Below the pieces are notes generated by a model. That model had not been told where the DNA came from and made no database searches. It was given only the letters and a program-made list of their open reading frames with translations. From Candidatus Gastranaerophilales bacterium (GTDB lineage: Bacteria > Cyanobacteriota > Vampirovibrionia > Gastranaerophilales > Gastranaerophilaceae): a stretch of 64,000 nucleotides of DNA. The position numbers and the translations under genes were made by a program. This document shows, in pieces, positions 8,973-18,546 of this stretch (position 1 is the first letter of the stretch; each line of letters opens with the position of its first letter). The DNA lies in contig CAJULX010000009.1 of the NCBI GenBank assembly GCA_910587245.1, positions 1-64,000 of the forward strand, in the 5' to 3' direction.

Positions 8973-11656
8973 TATTTGCTGTCCTTCCAGGTTTTTCCGA
9001 TTTTTACATCAGCCACAAGCGGCACCTTTAAAGGCTGATTTAATTCCATAGCCTCCGTTACTATTTTTACCGCTTCATCGAGGCAGTCGTTTTTAACTTC
9101 TAAAACAAGTTCGTCATGCACCTGCAGAAGCATTTTTGCCTGAAGCCCTTTTTCTTTAAGACTGTTATCAAGTTTTACCATTGCCATTTTAATTAAATCC
9201 GCCGCAGAACCTTGCAGGGGAGCATTTATTGCGGCACGTTCGGCGAATTCTCTGATTTTAGCGTTTCTGGAATTTAATTCTTCCCCTAAATAACGCTTTC
9301 TGCCGTACATTGTTTCAACATAGCCCGTTTCATGTGCTTGAATTAATGTATTTGTAATGTAGGTATTTATTTTCGGGTACTGCTTAAAATATTTATCAAT
9401 AAATGTCTGGGCTTCAAACGGAGTTATGCCGAGAGCGGAAGCAAGCCCGTAGCGGGTTTGCCCGTATACTATGCCAAAATTTACTGCTTTTGCTTTTCTT
9501 CTCATCTCTTTTGTAACATTTTCGGGGGTTACATCAAAAATCCTTGAAGCCGTGAGCGTATGGATATCGACATCGTGCATAAAGGCATCTATCAAAGCCT
9601 TGTCTTCTGAAATATGGGCTAAAAGCCTTAATTCTATCTGAGAATAATCGGCCGCAAGTATTGAATAATCGGCACTGCAAGGGATAAATGCCGCGCGGAT
9701 TCTGTTTGAAAATTCGGTTCTAATCGGAATATTCTGTAAATTCGGATCGGAACTTGAAAGACGGCCTGTTGTTGTTACAATCTGGTTAAAGTGTGTATGC
9801 AGTTTGTTATCTGCACCAAGCAGTTTCGGCAGGTTATCCACATATGTGGTTTTCAGCTTCATTAGGGTTCTGTGCTCCAGAATATCACGGGCAATTTTAT
9901 GTTCCTCTTGTAAATCTTCAAGAATTTTTGCATTTGTTGAATAGCCTGTTTTATTCTTTTTGCCGGGTTTGATTTTTAAAGTGTCAAAAAGCACTTCGCC
10001 CACCTGTTTTGGCGAATTTATATTAAAAATTCTTCCTGCCTGCGCATAGATATCGTTTTCAAAACCCGCAATTTTACCGTTTATTTCATCGGATAATTCT
10101 TTTAAATAGGCAGTATCAAGGCATACACCCGCTTTTTCCATTTTTGATAAAACAAATGCAAGGGGCAGCTCTATATTTTTTAATACGTTTTTTTCATCTT
10201 CGGTAAAATTTTCCCGATAATAATTGTGAAGTTTTAAAATGCACACGGCAAGCTCGTTTTTATCTGTTTCATCGGGGATAATTTTTAAATAATTCTGAAT
10301 TTCGCTTGTTAAATTATGGTTTCTGGATGAATCTTTAACATAGCTTGAGAGCATAACATCATCAATCACCCCTTCAATTTCAGGGATTATTTCAAGCACA
10401 CCTTTGATATCAAAGGTTATTTTTTTAATATCGGGGTTTTTTAAAATTTCTTTTGCCTCATCAAGCGGAACGGATGAAACAAAATTTTTATTTTCAGCCT
10501 CTTTTGCAAGGTATATTGTGCCGCCATACAGCAGGAATGAAACAGGTGCTTTAATATTTTCTTTGAAAGTATTAAAATCTACGGTTTCAAATGAATGTTT
10601 AGACGGTATATTTGTTTCAACAATTCCAAAAAGCGAACCTTGAACAGGAGTTTTCGTATCGGTTTCTTTAAATTTTACAATCGGAGTATTCCCTGTTTCG
10701 GCAGGTGGATTCGACGTGATTGTATCTATGGTGTCATCCTTGCAAATAAAAGGTTTTAGAAGGTTATCAATATTTTTTACAAAGCTGAAAAATTGAACTT
10801 TATTAAAGAATTCAACAACATTTCCTTTCTTTTCAATTTCAAGACAGGTGGTATCAAAATTAAAATCAATTTCAACATCTGTTTTAATTGTTGCAAGAAA
10901 TTGTGAAAGATAAGCTGTTTCTTTATGTTCGGTTAATTTTTCTTTAACTGATTTTTTTGAAATATTATCAAGGTTTTGATAAATATTTTCGAGCGTTTTA
11001 TATTCGTTCAAAAGCCCTGAAGCGGTTTTTGGGCCTATTCCTTTAACGCCCGGGATATTATCCGATGTATCGCCGCAAAGTGCTTTGTAGTCTATAACCT
11101 GATTCGGGTAAACTTCCATTTTTTCATAAACTTTATCCCAGTCATAAGTTACAATTTCACCTTTTGAAGGGATTAAAACTTTTATGGAGCCTTCTTTATC
11201 AATGAGCTGAAAAGAATCTCTGTCGCCTGTTAAAATATAGGTTTTATGATGAAGTGCTGCTGCTTTTCTTGCTATGGTTCCTATGATATCATCCCCTTCA
11301 AAACCTTCTTTTGTGTATATAGGAATATTCATAGCTTTTAAGCCTTCCATAATAAGACCTAATTGCGGGCGGAGAGAATCAGGCATGGATTCACGGTTTG
11401 CCTTGTATCCTTCATATTTTTCAAGGCGGAAAGTGTGTCTTGAAACATCAAACGCAACGGCTATTGAATCGGGGTTAATGTTATCAAGGCCGTTATTCTG
11501 TTTTAAAAGGTCAAATATTGCTTTAAAAAAACCGTAAACAGCCCATGTGGGTGTGTGTTCGGTTGTTTGCATATTTGTGCGCTCAAGCGCGAAAAACATT
11601 CTGAAAGCAAGAGCATGTCCGTCTATTAACAGTAATGTTTTTTGTTTATTTTCCAT
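8972..11656 (-). CDS. polA: DNA polymerase I
   Basis: This polymerase fills gaps and removes RNA primers in replication and repair. The 894 residues comprise an N-terminal 5'-nuclease (LLIDGHALAFRMFFAL; GFEGDDIIGT; GDTSDNIPGVKGIGPKTA), a middle region and a C-terminal family A polymerase (motif A DYSQIELRLLAHIS, motif B RRKAKAVNFGIVYG, motif C QVHDELVLEV). The middle 3'-5' exonuclease-like domain lacks the DxE signature at its start (VSFLLYGGTIYL), so proofreading is probably absent, as in Taq-type enzymes. It lies downstream of the TadE-like pair on the same strand. Confidence 0.96.
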   Translation of the reverse strand: MENKQKTLLLIDGHALAFRMFFALERTNMQTTEHTPTWAVYGFFKAIFDLLKQNNGLDNINPDSIAVAFDVSRHTFRLEKYEGYKANRESMPDSLRPQLGLIMEGLKAMNIPIYTKEGFEGDDIIGTIARKAAALHHKTYILTGDRDSFQLIDKEGSIKVLIPSKGEIVTYDWDKVYEKMEVYPNQVIDYKALCGDTSDNIPGVKGIGPKTASGLLNEYKTLENIYQNLDNISKKSVKEKLTEHKETAYLSQFLATIKTDVEIDFNFDTTCLEIEKKGNVVEFFNKVQFFSFVKNIDNLLKPFICKDDTIDTITSNPPAETGNTPIVKFKETDTKTPVQGSLFGIVETNIPSKHSFETVDFNTFKENIKAPVSFLLYGGTIYLAKEAENKNFVSSVPLDEAKEILKNPDIKKITFDIKGVLEIIPEIEGVIDDVMLSSYVKDSSRNHNLTSEIQNYLKIIPDETDKNELAVCILKLHNYYRENFTEDEKNVLKNIELPLAFVLSKMEKAGVCLDTAYLKELSDEINGKIAGFENDIYAQAGRIFNINSPKQVGEVLFDTLKIKPGKKNKTGYSTNAKILEDLQEEHKIARDILEHRTLMKLKTTYVDNLPKLLGADNKLHTHFNQIVTTTGRLSSSDPNLQNIPIRTEFSNRIRAAFIPCSADYSILAADYSQIELRLLAHISEDKALIDAFMHDVDIHTLTASRIFDVTPENVTKEMRRKAKAVNFGIVYGQTRYGLASALGITPFEAQTFIDKYFKQYPKINTYITNTLIQAHETGYVETMYGRKRYLGEELNSRNAKIREFAERAAINAPLQGSAADLIKMAMVKLDNSLKEKGLQAKMLLQVHDELVLEVKNDCLDEAVKIVTEAMELNQPLKVPLVADVKIGKTWKDSK

Positions 11657-11708
11657 AAAAACTTCCTCTAACTTCCAAAATCTTTAATATAATTTTACCT
11701 TAAAAAAC

Positions 11709-12614
11709 TTATTCCAGAAATGTTTTCCTGTTTATTAATCTGACAGAATTTAAAGCTGTAACAACAGGTTTTGTTTCGGTGCCCGTTTCCGTATCGGTTT
11801 CTGTCTTTGTGTTATCAGGGGTGCAGCCATCCGCTTTTATAATTTTTACATACTGCACCAGCCCGATTGTTTTATTTTTTTCGGATGAAAAATCGTATTC
11901 CGTGTTTGTTTTTGAAATACACCAGGCATCATAGCTTGAAGAAGCATTTTCTATCATATAGTGTTTTTTATCGGAATCATTACCGTATAAACCCATATCC
12001 GTCCAGTAAATCTGTTCGTTTTCGGTGCCCGCATTTGCTTTTATGCCTGCAAAAACAAAATAATCTTTGTTGTAGGCAATTGAAATGTCATCCCCCGTTT
12101 TATCGGTTATGATTTTATCCGCCTTGTATGTGTAAGAATTTTCATCGGAATCCGTTTCTTCTAAATCCGAAGGTGCGGCTGCGGCATATGAATTTTGAAT
12201 AATTTTTATTATACCTATGCCTGCATATCTTAGAAATTTTGTCGGGATGGAGGTTTCTGTTGTAATTTTTATTTTAACGGGGTATTTTATGCCTGATTTT
12301 ACATCAATTTCGGTGATTTCAAATTTATAATTGCCGCTTATATCGTAATCAGAATAAAGGTCTTCAAAATGTTTTTTAATTGAATCAAGGTTTTCTGCGG
12401 TTCTTTTGTCTTCTGAAAGTGAATTTAAATAGGATACCATATAAAGAGCGATGGTTTCAGTTGTTTTTTGAGTTTTATATCTTGCTGTTACCGCATATCC
12501 TGTATCTATGGCACATATGCAAAAAATCAGGAACGAAACCATAAAGATTATTATCGCGCCCGCAAGAGAAGCTTTTGATTTTTTATTAAAAGATATAATC
12601 GAGAACGGCTTCAT
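11709..12614 (-). CDS. TadG/TadE-like pilus-assembly or flp-type membrane protein
   Basis: This 301-residue protein has one N-terminal membrane segment (SLAGAIIIFMVSFLIFCICAIDTGYAVTARY) followed by a long extracytoplasmic domain. That arrangement resembles TadE/TadG-type minor pilin or Flp-locus proteins. The start lies 2 nt downstream of the preceding TadE-like gene, so the two form a pair. The end is rich in Thr/Asp/Glu (TKTETDTETGTETK), a possible flexible linker. No Tad ATPase or flp gene lies nearby, so the assignment rests on architecture and pairing. Confidence 0.5.
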   Translation of the reverse strand: MKPFSIISFNKKSKASLAGAIIIFMVSFLIFCICAIDTGYAVTARYKTQKTTETIALYMVSYLNSLSEDKRTAENLDSIKKHFEDLYSDYDISGNYKFEITEIDVKSGIKYPVKIKITTETSIPTKFLRYAGIGIIKIIQNSYAAAAPSDLEETDSDENSYTYKADKIITDKTGDDISIAYNKDYFVFAGIKANAGTENEQIYWTDMGLYGNDSDKKHYMIENASSSYDAWCISKTNTEYDFSSEKNKTIGLVQYVKIIKADGCTPDNTKTETDTETGTETKPVVTALNSVRLINRKTFLE

Positions 12615-12616
12615 TT

Positions 12617-13282
12617 TTAAAACTGCACCTCCGGAATATCTATATTTTCTGCGCTGTTTGTTTCGTTTTCTTCGGGGGCATTGTCGGTTTTATCCGTGTT
12701 TTCTGCGGGTTCTTTTTCCGTGTCTTCATTTTCATCGGTTTCGATATTATCATAGGGTTTTAGAGTATAGTTTGTTTCAAAGAAATCATCCGGTATTTCA
12801 AAGGAATTTTGTCTTAAAATAGCGCTGTTTACAGGGATTACGGTTAAATAATTATAATTTTCGGGGTTAAAATTATTCAATCCGTTGAAAATTTTAAATG
12901 TGGATGTGTATCTGTATAAGCCTATTAATAAATCAATATCGCCCGAATTTATAAGTTTTATTTCAAGGGAATCTTTATTTGGTGCATATCTTTCGCCAAG
13001 AAGAATTTCAGCATATTGTTTAATGTCTTCTGCTGTTTTTTCTTTTAATTCAAGCGGGGTAAGATTCAAATCTTCTTCTTTTACGATTTTATTTTTGAGT
13101 GCCATAAAGCTTATTGCTTCATGGAGCGAAGCATTAAATTTATAATTTGTATGAACCGTTATGGCTATTTGATAAACTATTCCTATAAAAAACATAATAA
13201 AAGGTGCAAGCAGAGCCAACTCCACAATATGCTGAGCTTTTTTTAATTTAAAACCACATATTTTAGTCAGATTCACTTGCAC
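12617..13282 (-). CDS. TadE-like protein
   Basis: This 221-residue protein has a positively charged N-terminus followed by AQHIVELALLAPFIMFFIGIVYQIAI. The xxVExAL...P pattern in the first hydrophobic helix is the hallmark of TadE-type pseudopilins. The last ~45 residues are acidic and low-complexity (repeated Glu, Thr, Asn, Asp). The gene sits 2 nt before the second TadE/TadG-like gene. A role in a surface appendage or secretion is inferred; the rest of a Tad locus is not in the window. Confidence 0.6.
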   Translation of the reverse strand: MQVNLTKICGFKLKKAQHIVELALLAPFIMFFIGIVYQIAITVHTNYKFNASLHEAISFMALKNKIVKEEDLNLTPLELKEKTAEDIKQYAEILLGERYAPNKDSLEIKLINSGDIDLLIGLYRYTSTFKIFNGLNNFNPENYNYLTVIPVNSAILRQNSFEIPDDFFETNYTLKPYDNIETDENEDTEKEPAENTDKTDNAPEENETNSAENIDIPEVQF

Positions 13283-13298
13283 CTTAAATTATAAAATT

Positions 13299-14015
13299 TT
13301 ATTTTGTTTGTTTGGTTTCTTTGGCACTTCCGAAGGAATACCCTAAATCCTTATAGGAGATATCAAGCGGCAAGTACCCGGGGTCTTTTAAGAAAACATA
13401 AAAGTAATCGGAACCCCCTGCTTTAATAACACCTGCTGATGTTATCGTGTGGGATGATATTCCTTTTGCGATTGCACCTATCTGGCTTGTTGCGGCAGCA
13501 TCCGCGCTGTTTCTTGCAGAGGCTGTGTTTACAATATTGTTAACATTTTGATAAGCGTTTTGAATATCTGCAAAAGCACCCAGAGTCGGAGCTATATTGG
13601 ATAAACCGTTATATGTTCCTGTTTCATAGCTTTGATAAGCATTCAAATAAGCGGACGGTGTAATAGGTTTCAGGGTTTCATTTCCTGCTTTAATTACAAG
13701 GTCTTTCATATAAAAAACATAATCCGCTGCCGTTGAATTATTTTTGATATTTATATAAACAACAAGGGCATCAGGAAGAGGGGTTTTTGCAACCCCCAGC
13801 TTCATATCAATATTATCTTCTTCCAGTGTTTTTGTATATGTTGAAAACGTAAACAATTCGCTTGTTTGAATTGAGGCGCTTTTTTTGGAATCAAAATCAT
13901 CGCCCACATAGCTTAAAGACGTACAGCCCGATAAAAGAACAAGACAGCCCGCCAAAACCAAGCTTAAAAATAAGTTTTTAATTAAATTTTTAGTTGAATC
14001 TGGCTTTTTCTTCAT
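13299..14015 (-). CDS. Predicted outer-envelope lipoprotein
   Basis: This 238-residue protein has a lipoprotein signal peptide (FLSLVLAGCLVLLSGCTSLSY; lipobox LSGC), so it is probably lipid-anchored after processing by Lgt and LspA. The mature part contains a predicted beta-domain and an Ala/Ser/Asn-rich stretch (QNAYQNVNNIVNTASARN). I do not recognise a family. The start lies within the last 26 nt of pnp, which suggests translational coupling, and TadE-like genes follow, so an envelope role with them is possible. Confidence 0.65.
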   Translation of the reverse strand: MKKKPDSTKNLIKNLFLSLVLAGCLVLLSGCTSLSYVGDDFDSKKSASIQTSELFTFSTYTKTLEEDNIDMKLGVAKTPLPDALVVYINIKNNSTAADYVFYMKDLVIKAGNETLKPITPSAYLNAYQSYETGTYNGLSNIAPTLGAFADIQNAYQNVNNIVNTASARNSADAAATSQIGAIAKGISSHTITSAGVIKAGGSDYFYVFLKDPGYLPLDISYKDLGYSFGSAKETKQTK

Positions 14016-16131
14016 CGCTTACTCCTTTAATTGTAAGGTTTACTCTGCCTTTATCGTCAATTTTCACAACTTTAACGACAACAGTATCGCCTATGTTGAG
14101 TCTTGATTCAACGGTGTCAATTCTTTCATTGCAAACTTGAGAAATATGAACCATACCGTCTTTTCCGGGGGCTAATTCAACAAATGCGCCAATCGGGATA
14201 ATTCTAACGACTTTACCTTTGTATACACACCCCGGTTCTGCTTTGAAGGTTAAATCTTTAATCATTTTGATTGCAATATCCGCACCTTCTTTATCGTTTG
14301 ATGTGATGGTAACGCTGCCGTCATCTTTAATGTCAATTTCGGCGCCTGAAGCATCAATAATGCTTCTAATCATTTTTCCGCCGGGTCCGATTACGGTTCC
14401 GATGTCTTCTGTAGGAATCATCATAGAGTATAATCTCGGAGCATATTGAGATAAATCTTTATTGGGTTCTGAAATTGCTTCTCTCATTTTGCCCATAATA
14501 TAAATTCTGCCGTCTTTTGCCTGATATAAAGCTCTTCTTAAGGTTTCATTAGAAATGCCTTTAATCTTCATATCCATCTGCAGGGCGGTAATTCCCGTGT
14601 CGTTGCCTGTTACTTTAAAGTCCATATCGCCTAAAAAGTCTTCAATACCTTGAATATCGGTTAAAACAACGTCTGTATCTCCTTCTTTGATTAAGCCCAT
14701 TGCAACGCCGCCTATCATGCATTTAACGGGAACACCCGCATTCATTAATGCCATAGAGCTTGCACAGGTTGAACCCATTGAAGTTGAACCGTTTGATTCA
14801 AGTACATCGGATGTTACTCTTATTGTGTAAGGGAAATCCTTTTCATCAGGTAAGGCAGGAACGTTAGCGCGTTCTGCCAGATTACCGTGTCCGATTTCAC
14901 GTCTGCCCGGGCCTCTTAACGGTTTAACTTCACCAACGGAGAAACCGGGGAATATATATTTGTGCATATAGCTTTTTTTAGTCAGAGGATCAACGCCGTC
15001 TAATTCCTGAGCCATTTGAGGACCTGCAAGGGTTGCACAGGAAAGGATTTGGGTTTGACCTCTTGTAAATACGGCGCTTCCGTGTGCTCTCGGGATAACG
15101 CCCACTTCACACCAGATGGGGCGTACTTCAAAGGTTTTTCTGCCGTCTGCACGAACACCTTCGTTTACAATCATTGCTCTCATGATTTTCTTTTCAAGAG
15201 CTTTAAATTCTTCAGCCACAAAATCAATGCCTGTTTCTTCCATCATAGTTTTAATGGGATGGTCATCAGCAAGAGCCGTTATTTTATCTTTTACGATTTG
15301 TTTTGCTTCATCAAGTTTATTTTTTCTGTATTCTCTGTCAAAGTTATGATAAGCGTCAGATATCATATCATAGCAGTTATCTTTAATAATTGCAGATAAT
15401 TCGCTTGTATCGTAAGGGTTTACAAAGTTTTCGCGAACAACGCCGCAGCGGTTTGCAAATTCAATCTGCGCTTCGCACTGTTTTTTGATTTCAACCTGTG
15501 CAAATTCAACGGCAGCCATAATATCATCTTCCGTTACAAATTTACATCCTGCTTCAACCATAATAACGGAATCCATAGTTCCTGCCACAACGATATCCAT
15601 GTCTGATTTTTCAGCTTCCTGATGGGTGGGGTTTGCAACCATCTGCCCGTCAATTCTGCCTACTCTCACAGCACCTACGGGACCTTCAAAAGGAGCGCCC
15701 GAAAGCATTAAAGCGGTTGATGCGCCTAAAATTGCCAGTGTATCAGGCTGATTTTTCTGATCATAGCTGAATAATTGAACAACAACCTGAACATCATTTC
15801 TGTATCCTTTAGGCCATAAGGGTCTTATGGGTCTGTCTATTAATCTTGAAACCAATATTGCTTTTTCTGAAGATTTTCCTTCGGTTCTTGTAAAGCCGCC
15901 GGGGATTCTTCCTATAGCTGACATTCTTTCTTCATAATCAATTAATAACGGGAAAAAATCAATTCCTACACGCGGTTCTTTGCTGACCGTTGAGTGGATA
16001 AAAAGCATTGTGTCTTCACATCTTACGGTAACGGAAGATGTTGCGCTTTGTGCGTATTTTCCTGTTTCAATTTCTACAATCTTCCCGCCGATTGTAACTT
16101 GCATTTTTTTAGATTCTGGCATGTTTTCCAT
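13990..16131 (-). CDS. pnp: Polyribonucleotide nucleotidyltransferase (PNPase)
   Basis: PNPase degrades RNA 3' to 5' by phosphorolysis and acts in mRNA turnover. The 713 residues show two RNase PH-like domains (GRIPGGFTRTEGKSSEKAIL; the second with GPGRREIGHGNLAERA and TSDVLESNGSTSMGS), then a KH domain (GTVIGPGGKMIRSI near 560) and a C-terminal S1 domain (VYKGKVVRIIPIGAFVEL). It is the first gene of the long - strand block. A 9-bp inverted repeat lies about 110 nt upstream. Confidence 0.97.
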   Translation of the reverse strand: MENMPESKKMQVTIGGKIVEIETGKYAQSATSSVTVRCEDTMLFIHSTVSKEPRVGIDFFPLLIDYEERMSAIGRIPGGFTRTEGKSSEKAILVSRLIDRPIRPLWPKGYRNDVQVVVQLFSYDQKNQPDTLAILGASTALMLSGAPFEGPVGAVRVGRIDGQMVANPTHQEAEKSDMDIVVAGTMDSVIMVEAGCKFVTEDDIMAAVEFAQVEIKKQCEAQIEFANRCGVVRENFVNPYDTSELSAIIKDNCYDMISDAYHNFDREYRKNKLDEAKQIVKDKITALADDHPIKTMMEETGIDFVAEEFKALEKKIMRAMIVNEGVRADGRKTFEVRPIWCEVGVIPRAHGSAVFTRGQTQILSCATLAGPQMAQELDGVDPLTKKSYMHKYIFPGFSVGEVKPLRGPGRREIGHGNLAERANVPALPDEKDFPYTIRVTSDVLESNGSTSMGSTCASSMALMNAGVPVKCMIGGVAMGLIKEGDTDVVLTDIQGIEDFLGDMDFKVTGNDTGITALQMDMKIKGISNETLRRALYQAKDGRIYIMGKMREAISEPNKDLSQYAPRLYSMMIPTEDIGTVIGPGGKMIRSIIDASGAEIDIKDDGSVTITSNDKEGADIAIKMIKDLTFKAEPGCVYKGKVVRIIPIGAFVELAPGKDGMVHISQVCNERIDTVESRLNIGDTVVVKVVKIDDKGRVNLTIKGVSDEEKARFN

Positions 16132-16240
16132 CTTTTTTCTTTCTTTCTTAAATTTTCTACACTTCTTTATTTTCCTTAATTTTATAATAAATACGGATTA
16201 AAAGAAAGAAAAATTAATATTGCTTCATATATTTAACGAA

Positions 16241-16276
16241 CAAATTACCTTTTTAAAAAACCTGCAGGGTAATTTG
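16241..16276. promoter_or_regulatory. Inverted repeat in the divergent pnp / hydrolase intergenic region
   Basis: Perfect 9-bp arms (CAAATTACC 16241-16249 with GGTAATTTG 16268-16276) surround an 18-nt spacer that contains CCTGCAGG. The position in a 209-nt divergent promoter region suggests a protein-binding site or an mRNA leader hairpin. No regulator is identified. Confidence 0.35.
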
Positions 16277-16340
16277 CTATTTAATATACACTCTGTTAAG
16301 ATAGTAAAATATTTACCGTGCCCGAAAGAAAGGGGCGAAT

Positions 16341-17282
16341 TTGGCAATAAGCAAAGCAATGCGGGCGGCACTGGCGGTATTATCCTCCCGGGATATCGAC
16401 ATTAAAAAGAATTATCCGCTCGCAAGAGAACTTGAAAAAATTAAATCATGGCGTTTAAAAAAGCCTGAACTATACAGTATATGGCAGCATAAAGTGCGCT
16501 GTAAAGACCATGATGTGCCTGTCAGAATTTTTACGCCCGAAGAAAATAAATCAAATACCGTGCTGTTGTTTTTCCATGGCGGCGGCTGGGTAACAGGGAA
16601 TATAGACAGTTATGACGGCGTTTGCTCCGATATGGCAAAATTAACGGGATGCAGAGTTGTTTCGGCTGATTACAGGCTTGCGCCGGAGTGCCGTTTTCCG
16701 TCTGCTCTTGAAGATTGTTATTCCGTTGCAAAAGAGCTGTTTTTAAATAATGAAGTTCTTGGAACAAAACCTGAAAATATTGTTTTAATAGGGGACAGTG
16801 CAGGTGGAAATCTGGCTGCTGCCGTTTCTTTGCTTGCACGGGACAGGAAAGAATTTTTTCCTTCCGCGCAAATTTTAATTTATCCTGCAACAGGAGCTGA
16901 CCATACAAAAACTTCGCCGTATGCTTCCGTACATGAAAACGGCAAGGGGTATCTTTTGACATCTAAAAGAGTGCAGGATTATATGGAGCTGTATGCTTCT
17001 TCAAAGGCGGATTTTCAAAATCCTTATTTTGCACCGCTTTTAACAAAAGATTTCTCAAATCTGCCTTCCACACTTATTATTACGGCGCAATACTGCCCTT
17101 TGAGAGATGAAGGAGAAGAATTCGGACACAGACTTCAGAAAGCGGGTGTTTGTGCAAAAATTTTCAGAATGCCCGATGTTATTCACGGATATTTTTCTCT
17201 TCCAAGTTGGTTTGAGCAGGTGAGAAAAACTTATGATATTATCAATGATTTTTTAAAGGAGAAAGCATTTGACAAACAATAA
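16341..17282 (+). CDS. Alpha/beta hydrolase of the hormone-sensitive-lipase family
   Basis: This predicted esterase or deacetylase of 313 residues has the oxyanion-hole motif FHGGGWVTG (about residues 76-84), the nucleophile elbow GDSAGG (about 150-155) and the late acid and His positions of the family (PLRDEGEEF; DVIHGYFSLP). The start is TTG at 16341, supported by AAAGGGG a few bases upstream; an ATG 18 nt later is the alternative. It overlaps the acyltransferase gene by 14 nt. Hydrolase, acyltransferase and zinc-ribbon membrane protein form one transcription unit, probably for modifying a lipid or alcohol-type substrate (inferred). Confidence 0.85.
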   Translation: MAISKAMRAALAVLSSRDIDIKKNYPLARELEKIKSWRLKKPELYSIWQHKVRCKDHDVPVRIFTPEENKSNTVLLFFHGGGWVTGNIDSYDGVCSDMAKLTGCRVVSADYRLAPECRFPSALEDCYSVAKELFLNNEVLGTKPENIVLIGDSAGGNLAAAVSLLARDRKEFFPSAQILIYPATGADHTKTSPYASVHENGKGYLLTSKRVQDYMELYASSKADFQNPYFAPLLTKDFSNLPSTLIITAQYCPLRDEGEEFGHRLQKAGVCAKIFRMPDVIHGYFSLPSWFEQVRKTYDIINDFLKEKAFDKQ

Positions 17283-18546
17283 GGTTTTGCCTCGATGGAG
17301 CCGCTTAGATAATGCGGCAAAGATATTTCCGTCAAATACTAACAGGCATGATACCAAAGTATTTCGCTTCACCTGCGAACTTGAAGGTTTTGTGGATGCT
17401 GCCGTATTGCAGTCTGCGCTGGATAAAACTTTGGAACAGTTTCCTTTCTTTCAATCAATAATGAAAAGAGGCGTGTTCTGGTATTATCTTGAAGAAACTG
17501 ATATAAAGCCTGTTGTACGGGAAGAATGCGGACAGCCTTGTCTGCCGCTTTATGACGCCGATAAACGAAATCTTCTGTTTCGTGTTTTTTATTATAACAA
17601 ACGTATCAGCGCTGAAATTCACCATGTTTTAACTGACGGCACAGGTGCGCTGCAATTTTTGCGCACGCTTGTATATTATTATCTTCTTGAACAATATAAT
17701 GATGAATTTCAAAGCACGCCCGTACTTGATTATGATGCTTCGTGGTTTCAAAAACGGGATGACAGCTTTCAAAAATATTATGAAAAGCCTCTCGGTACAA
17801 AAGTCCCGAGAAGGAAAAGAGCATATCATCTAAATAAAGAACATTTGCCTGATAAATGTCTTGCGGTTACTGAAGGCAGAATGCCGCTCAAAACTTTGCT
17901 TGAAACTGCAAGAAAAATGAAAATGACAATAACGGAACTTTTAACGGCATTATTTATAAGAGCAATTCATAATGAGATGAGTTTAAGAGAGCAAAAGGAG
18001 CCGATTGTTATTACCGTGCCCGTAAATTTGCGGAATTATTTTCCATCCGAATCTGCAAGAAACTTTTTTACGGTAATTAACGCAGGGTATGATTTCAGCT
18101 GTCAGGAAGACAGCATTGAAGCGGTTGCGGCTCATATAAGGCAAGTATTTAAAGAAGAATTAAAAGAAGAAAAGCTTAAAGAGCAGATGAATGCCTGGTC
18201 TGCATTGGAACATAATATGTTTATAAGGCTTCTGCCCCTTTTTATTAAGGATGTGATACTACAGGCGGCGTCCTTTTTTGTGAGAAGAAAAACTACAGCG
18301 TCTTTTTCAAATCTGGGGCGGATTACAATGCCGGATGAGATGAAAAAATATATAAAGCTTTTTACGGCATTTACATCTCCCGATATTTTACAGGCATGTT
18401 CCTGCTCTTTTAAGGATGATTATATTATAAGCTTTGCATCACCTTTTTACGGCCGCGATGTGGAAAGAACATTTTTCCGCTCTCTGGCCGATATGGGTAT
18501 TGATGTGGAAATTACGGCAAATAAAACGGAAACGGGAATATTATAA
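17269..18546 (+). CDS. Condensation-domain / alcohol O-acetyltransferase-like protein
   Basis: The 425-residue protein has the CoA-dependent acyltransferase signature HHVLTDGTG (HHxxxDG, about residues 118-124) and an N-terminus (LDNAAKIFPSN) common in the AtfA/PapA-like and NRPS-condensation fold. It probably transfers an acyl group from a thioester to an alcohol or amine; the substrate is not visible. It is coupled to the hydrolase upstream, and the next gene follows with no gap. Base use is somewhat more GC-rich than in neighbouring AT-rich genes, which would fit acquisition by transfer, but this was not measured. Confidence 0.75.
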   Translation: MTNNKVLPRWSRLDNAAKIFPSNTNRHDTKVFRFTCELEGFVDAAVLQSALDKTLEQFPFFQSIMKRGVFWYYLEETDIKPVVREECGQPCLPLYDADKRNLLFRVFYYNKRISAEIHHVLTDGTGALQFLRTLVYYYLLEQYNDEFQSTPVLDYDASWFQKRDDSFQKYYEKPLGTKVPRRKRAYHLNKEHLPDKCLAVTEGRMPLKTLLETARKMKMTITELLTALFIRAIHNEMSLREQKEPIVITVPVNLRNYFPSESARNFFTVINAGYDFSCQEDSIEAVAAHIRQVFKEELKEEKLKEQMNAWSALEHNMFIRLLPLFIKDVILQAASFFVRRKTTASFSNLGRITMPDEMKKYIKLFTAFTSPDILQACSCSFKDDYIISFASPFYGRDVERTFFRSLADMGIDVEITANKTETGIL

